From Tetragonia tetragonoides (Eukaryota; Streptophyta; Magnoliopsida; Caryophyllales; Aizoaceae), in the NCBI GenBank assembly GCA_038025085.1, contig CM076147.1:39616766-39680765 (forward strand): a stretch of DNA of 64,000 nucleotides, given 5' to 3'. Position numbers and translations under genes: made by a program. Positions 59,024 through 64,000 of the stretch are shown piece after piece (position 1 is the first letter of the stretch; every line of letters starts with the position of its first letter). Below the pieces are notes generated by a model. The model saw only the letters and a program-made list of their open reading frames with translations. It made no database searches and had not been told where the DNA came from.

Positions 59024-61441
59024 ATGATATTCAGCCAGGAGACTGTTGATCTGCATGATGATGGATTTCAGGGGTCAGATGACGAGCTCCGCATTTCCCA
59101 GGAGGTATTTTATGGAAATGTTGCTGGCTTTTGTAATAAGAGCTGTGCTGCTGCTGGAGCTACCAACTATAGTAGCGAGGAGAATAATGAAGGCTCAGCT
59201 GTAACAAATCAAGCTCCCTCAAAAGATCCATGTCATAAGGATGCTGATATGATGGAGTCCCAGAGTGATTCTGGAGCACAGGATTCCATGGAAAGGTCTA
59301 TTGTGGGTGCAAGAATTGACAATGATGTGCATGCCAAGCGAATTAAGTTGTCAATGAACGAGCTGTCTAATTTCAAACCTTATCTAGATAAGGCTGTGGC
59401 TTCTTCTGTTCCAGTGAAGCAAGTTGTTTCTGGAATGTACCATCCAGCCCTGCGGTCTGCCCGTCAAGTTCTTATGTGTCATGTGGTAGAGTCGTCCAGC
59501 GAAGGCATGAGATCTAGTTGTTACCTGTTGAAGCAATATCCTGAATCAGACAGAAAAGATTTGGGAGACGGGAGCGCTCCGAATGGTAGTTTGACAGGTT
59601 CAGATGGAAGCGAAGTAAAGCAATTTGGGGGTTCTAAATCTATAGCCTCACCTATTTCACAGGAAAGTTCTGCTACCAAACTTTTGGTTTCTAGTACATC
59701 AGCTGCACTGGTTAGTGAGTCTGGGTCACTCAAATGTGCTAGGAGAAGGACCAAGAGAGATTTGTCCCCTGAACTTGAAGATGACGATGTTCTGTTGACC
59801 AGCGATAGCATGAAGGATTCCCGTGCTCTTCTTCGTTCACGAGTGGTTCACTTGCTTAAAAAAGCAGGATGGTCCACTGAGAAGCGCAAAAGAAGTGGTG
59901 GTACTTATCGTTATATTTATCACTCTCCTGAAGGAAAACAATTTCGTGAGTTTCGAGGCGTTTGGAACCTATTTGGTGAGAGTTTACTTGCTCATGGCAG
60001 CAATGAGAAGGCTGGAGATGATAAAAATTGGACTGATGTTGGTCAGTTCTGGTCTGATTTATATGACACTTTAAGACATATTGAGGATAAAATTGATGAT
60101 TGGGAACCCAGGTATGCATTAGCTCGTCAGTGGAGCCTTCTTAATCCCTTTGTGACTGTGGTGCTTGTCGACCGGAAGATTCATGCACTCAGAGCAGTAA
60201 ATCCAGTTAAAGCAAACCAAAGTAATGTAGTTAATGTGGGCAGCAATACCGAGGTAAATTGTAGATTGAAATCTATGGAAAATAGGAAAAGGTCTGTAGG
60301 AAAGCATAAAGAGAAAATTGTATGTGATTGTTCTCTAGTCTCTGATAGTGCAGTTGTAAATGGTGCTGTACGGTCCGAACAAGGGTTGGAAGCTCTCAAG
60401 AGCAAATCGATCTATGTTTCTGAAGGAAATAGCCTACGTCTTGTAAAGACCATCAGTAAAATTGAAAGTAGTTCTTTACGTACTTGTACAGATGAAAGCA
60501 TGTCAGCATGTGTGTCTGATACCACCTGTATACAGTATTCTAGTAGTTTGTATAATGCTCCTGTAGGCAAAGAAGACGTAAACTTGATTAATGAGCAGTC
60601 AAAAACGTTTTCACCTCATCAAGATAGCTGTATCAGTTCTCCATCAGAAAGAGTAAACATTGATGTGGGAGTTAACTTAAAGAAGAAAGTTTGCGATAAA
60701 TGTGACCCTGACAAAGTTCGGCTGCGTTTACAGAACGACTATATAGAATCTCAATCCAGCAGGAAAGGCATTGAACCTAAAAAGCATGCAAGAAGCAAGA
60801 AGAGGTCAACTGCTTGCCAGCTTAAGGATGATGACTTGTTGATCTCAGCAATTATAAAAAAAAGACGCATCAGAACCAGCAAAAAACATTGTGGCGCAGA
60901 TTCTGGGAAGCTTAAGTTAAAACCTCCAAAAAAACGCAAAACTCAGAAAGGTAGGTGCAGGCTGCTTCTGCGGAGCCTTGGTAAAGGTGGAAAACATTTC
61001 ACAGAGAGGTGGTCGGTAATGGGGGAAAGGACAGTCTTGTCCTGGTTGATCAGTGCTGGGGCTATATTTATAAATGAAGTGATCCAATACCGTGACCCCA
61101 AAGGTGAGGCTGTGGTCAAGGACGGTCTCATTGCGAGGGATGGGATTCTATGCAAATGTTGCAGTGAGGTGTTTTCAGTCTCTGGGTTCAAGATCCATGC
61201 AGGATTTAAGCAGAATCGTCCGTGTTTGAATCTTTTCATGGGGTCTGGCAGGCCATTTACGTTATGCCAGCTTCAAGCTTGGTCAGCTGAATACAAGACT
61301 AGGAAAACTTGCACTCCACGGTTACCAGTTGACGAGTTTGACAAAAATGATGATTCTTGTGGACTTTGTGGGGATGGAGGGGAATTGCTGTGCTGTGACA
61401 ACTGCCCTGCTACTTTTCATCAGTCATGCTTGTCAGCAGAG
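59024..61441 (+). CDS. IDM1: IDM1 (INCREASED DNA METHYLATION 1)-type protein, first coding exon only
   Basis: 806 codons are open from [20 protein letters not shown] to the donor GCAGAG|GTCTG at 61441. The domains in order are an N-terminal [11 protein letters not shown] block, an MBD-like segment (about 272-325, [20 protein letters not shown]), a TDBD-like region (about 660-760, [27 protein letters not shown]) and the first half of a PHD finger ([20 protein letters not shown]). The rest, including the second PHD part and the GNAT acetyltransferase, must lie beyond the window. IDM1 acetylates histone H3 at methylated loci and guides ROS1-dependent DNA demethylation. Lines read past 61441 in the same frame are intron. 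Confidence 0.88.
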
Positions 61442-64000
61442 GTCTGTTTGCAGTTTCTATTGCAATATTTTGTTCAAATGCTTCTTATAGCTTCCATCTT
61501 CTTTTCTCATCATCAATATGTCCGCAATTATTACAATTTTATTCTTCACACTCCTTTTAAGCAGTGTCATTGATGCAGAATATACCCATATGGGAAGAAT
61601 CTAAATGTTAAAACATCGGGTTATATTATGATTAGGAAAGCTTGTGATTAGGCAGATATTTTCTTTATTTGGCTAAACAGGCTATTCTAGTAATTGTAGG
61701 ATCTATGTTAGGCTAAAGACTGCCTAACAATTCTTCTTTATTTTTATTTTTATTTTTTTTTGCACTAGTTTGTTTTAATGCCTATAAGATGGTTCGTATA
61801 ATCTTTAGGATTAGTTTTTGAATAAGTTAAATATTTTTTTTGATAGCATGACTAAGTTAAGTTTTTAGGCTACTGAAAATATCTCTCAGATACTAGTCTA
61901 TTTCGATTTCCCTCCCATTTCCCTATGTTTTGACTCTCCCTACATATTTTTCCCTTCCACTGTCTTCAATCAAGTGAAATGAGAGCTTTCTGATCTTATC
62001 TGGTTGTCCCTCATTCTATTGCTAGATAAAAACTTGTTTCATAATTGATCATTACTGCAAAACATCAAAGCCCCCATAACCATCGACGGTCTTTCATCCA
62101 ACCACTACCTCCCCCAGAATCTAGGGTGGATCCTAACCAGGTCTAAGGAGGTAAATATGTACGCAACCTTACCCGATGAGCAAACAAGATAACTGTTCGC
62201 AATAAAAGAAAAAGAGTGATAGAAGGAGATCTGTTAATAGAGAAAAGTAACAGTGATGAAAGAATAAGCTTTAGAATTAGTGGGCTGAAAGTGAAAAGAG
62301 GACTGTGGGGTTTTCCGAAAGAACTTTCTCAGGTGTTTCTTTGTTGGATGTACAGAGAGATTGGAGAGCTTCATTGTTTTGATTGTTTATACTCTTCTAA
62401 ATCTTCTGATTGTTGATCCAGACAATTTTATTTATTTATTTATTTGAGAAACTACACGTGCTGCCCTGTTGTCAGAATTATTGTCGGCTTCTGGTTTTGT
62501 AGTACTATAAGCTAAGGTATTTTGATGTTTGTGATGCTTTCTGGTTTATGGTGTATTTGGCTTGAGAGAAATGCTATATGTTATCTGATTGAGTTGTGCT
62601 TGTGCCCTACGGTACTTGGATAGTACTACTTGGTAACATATCCTGATTTCTCACTGTTCTTCTGTAGATTGGATATTTTAAACAGACATTCTGTCCCTCC
62701 CCCCAACCCCCCCCTCCCCCCCTAATTAAAAAAAAACACGGATACATAATGTGTATTTTTAAGGTTGTTTCAACAAATGAAAATGAAAAAGAATACTATT
62801 AACAGGACACCAAGGGGTTTTGACCCATGTACCATTTTATAATATTCAGTAGTCACACGAGAAATATTAGAAGAAAAGAATGCTCATTTCATACATTCTG
62901 GTGAGCCATTGTGGAACATGAACTGAGTAAATAATGGGTTATTTTCATTTCCCGATATTAAGAGCTTCAAACTAAAGGTAAAAGAAGATTGCAGATGTTA
63001 TTCAAGTCATCATTTATAAATTTTGCTCTTTCTGTAGAAGTTTATCTTTTGTGAAATAAGTTATTGTTTTGTTTCCAACGATGAAGAATATTGTGACGAT
63101 GAAAACTAAAAGTTTAATTCTCTCTCTCTTTCAACTAACATCAACCCCCCCCCCCCCCCCCAAAAAAAAAAAAAAAAAAAATTACACAAAGAAAAGAATA
63201 GAAAAAAGGGTGCATTATAGAAAGGCTATAATAGGTTACATTACATGAAAGGAAATCTAGTACATATTCTAATTTCATGTGTGAATATATTAGACAAATG
63301 TTTAATATGTACATTTTTAGCTTTGTGTTATTTCTTTTTCTAGAATTGTGGTTGTGTGTTGTATCATGTCCTCTTCCAATTTTTCTTGCATTATTGGTTT
63401 TGCTTATGTGTGTTGTTACGCTCTATTCATGTTACTCCGACTCCTCATTTTCCTCAGTTACCTGTGTATCCAGCACCTGGACATAGTATGGATGTTTGAC
63501 ACTCCCTTTAAGGCCCAAACCAATGCAAGATTTTCAGAAATTGGTTGACACCTGAACATTTACACTCATGGAAAATTTAAGTTGCGTCTTCGGTATCTTA
63601 TTGTCACCTCTATGTCCACCCCAAACCTTCGAGGGTGCTTCCAGAGAAGGCTCTTATCTACATACGTGATGTGATTAGATTTCATATTGTGCATGTCTTC
63701 ATCAGATTTCACTAGGGAATGGTTGTCCTTTTAGCACGTACTCTTTACGTACACTTTCACACAGTTTTTTTCACTCTAGAAGATGGCCCTCTATGTTTAT
63801 AGAGGGATAATTTTTTATTCTTATCTTCTATTGCTCCTCCTGTTATACCTTTCACCAAGCTTAGTTTATAAAGGAATTGAAGGCGTGATATGGCCAGTGC
63901 TGATGGCAGTTGCCTGTTGCTTTTTTAAGTCTGATCAAATATCGATTTTCAATGATTGATATATAGAATGAGCTAGGATGTCAAGTTGAAACAGATTCTT
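61442..64000 (+). other. Large intron of the IDM1-type gene, runs past the window
   Basis: No continuation of the PHD finger (expected ELPEG-x-WYC) is seen in any frame, so the intron is at least 2.56 kb. It holds C- and A-runs (62699-62738, 63145-63180). A short segment near 62085-62180 (AGAATCTAGGGTGGATCC, TACGCAACCTTACCC) resembles an antisense SINE body. Confidence 0.5.

Overview
This window is nuclear DNA from a eudicot plant. The genes have small exons and AT-rich GT-AG introns, and the families are plant ones: TBL/DUF231, MORF, UBA2, ABCG half-transporter, duplicated DJ-1 and IDM1. The style of the MITEs and short-repeat elements is reminiscent of Amaranthaceae/Caryophyllales, but that placement is only an impression. 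All gene models were derived by reading splice sites by eye; nothing was searched against a database.

Layout. 1-2410 is the edge of a tandem satellite (about 310-bp monomers, about 930-bp trimer periodicity). A five-exon xylan O-acetyltransferase-like gene (TBL29 type, + strand) lies at 3332-5390. A four-exon plant protein of unknown function lies on the minus strand (6406-8767, 5' UTR exon and TATA near 9.9 kb) and carries an apparent 1-nt frameshift. About 12.3-15.4 kb is T/G-rich on the minus strand and is probably 3'-UTR intron of the RNA-binding protein gene UBA2C (15397-16707, minus). A 5.8-kb Mutator-like transposon occupies 17050-22849.

After the transposon come a small hypothetical ORF (24086-24547, minus), a hairpin-rich element at about 25 kb, a NUMOD3-domain protein gene (26.2-28.7 kb, +), a MORF8 pseudogene (29.8-31.9 kb, minus) and an intact MORF8 (33.7-37.1 kb, minus). 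Next are an intronless ABCG10-type transporter (38941-40800, +), a CRPK1-like receptor kinase gene with a 2-nt lesion (41.5-43.6 kb or beyond, minus), an eight-exon double-domain DJ-1 gene with a plastid-type leader (47.0-53.0 kb, minus), and the 5' part of an IDM1-type gene (+, first coding exon 59024-61441). A LINE-derived two-ORF fragment sits antisense (56.4-58.4 kb) in what I infer to be the IDM1 5'-UTR intron.

The most striking element is the transposon. It encodes two convergent, intron-containing genes that both read open throughout: a plant-mobile-domain (PMD) protein of 612 aa and a FAR1/MULE transposase whose last exon adds an OTU cysteine-protease domain (695 aa). Each gene starts inside a terminal region with a short first exon. 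Each first intron holds an array of hairpin-forming repeats plus a long TTA microsatellite, and an identical 81-bp hairpin block is present at both ends. A third cassette with similar architecture but different sequence lies at about 25.0-25.3 kb.

The host gene set UBA2C-MORF8-ABCG10-DJ-1-IDM1 mirrors, from memory, two Arabidopsis segments (At3g14980-At3g15010 and At1g53270-At1g53280). The window therefore looks like a pre-duplication version of that neighbourhood, expanded by repeats. Small coding indels in three genes may be real decay or assembly errors, and should be tested before these loci are called pseudogenes.
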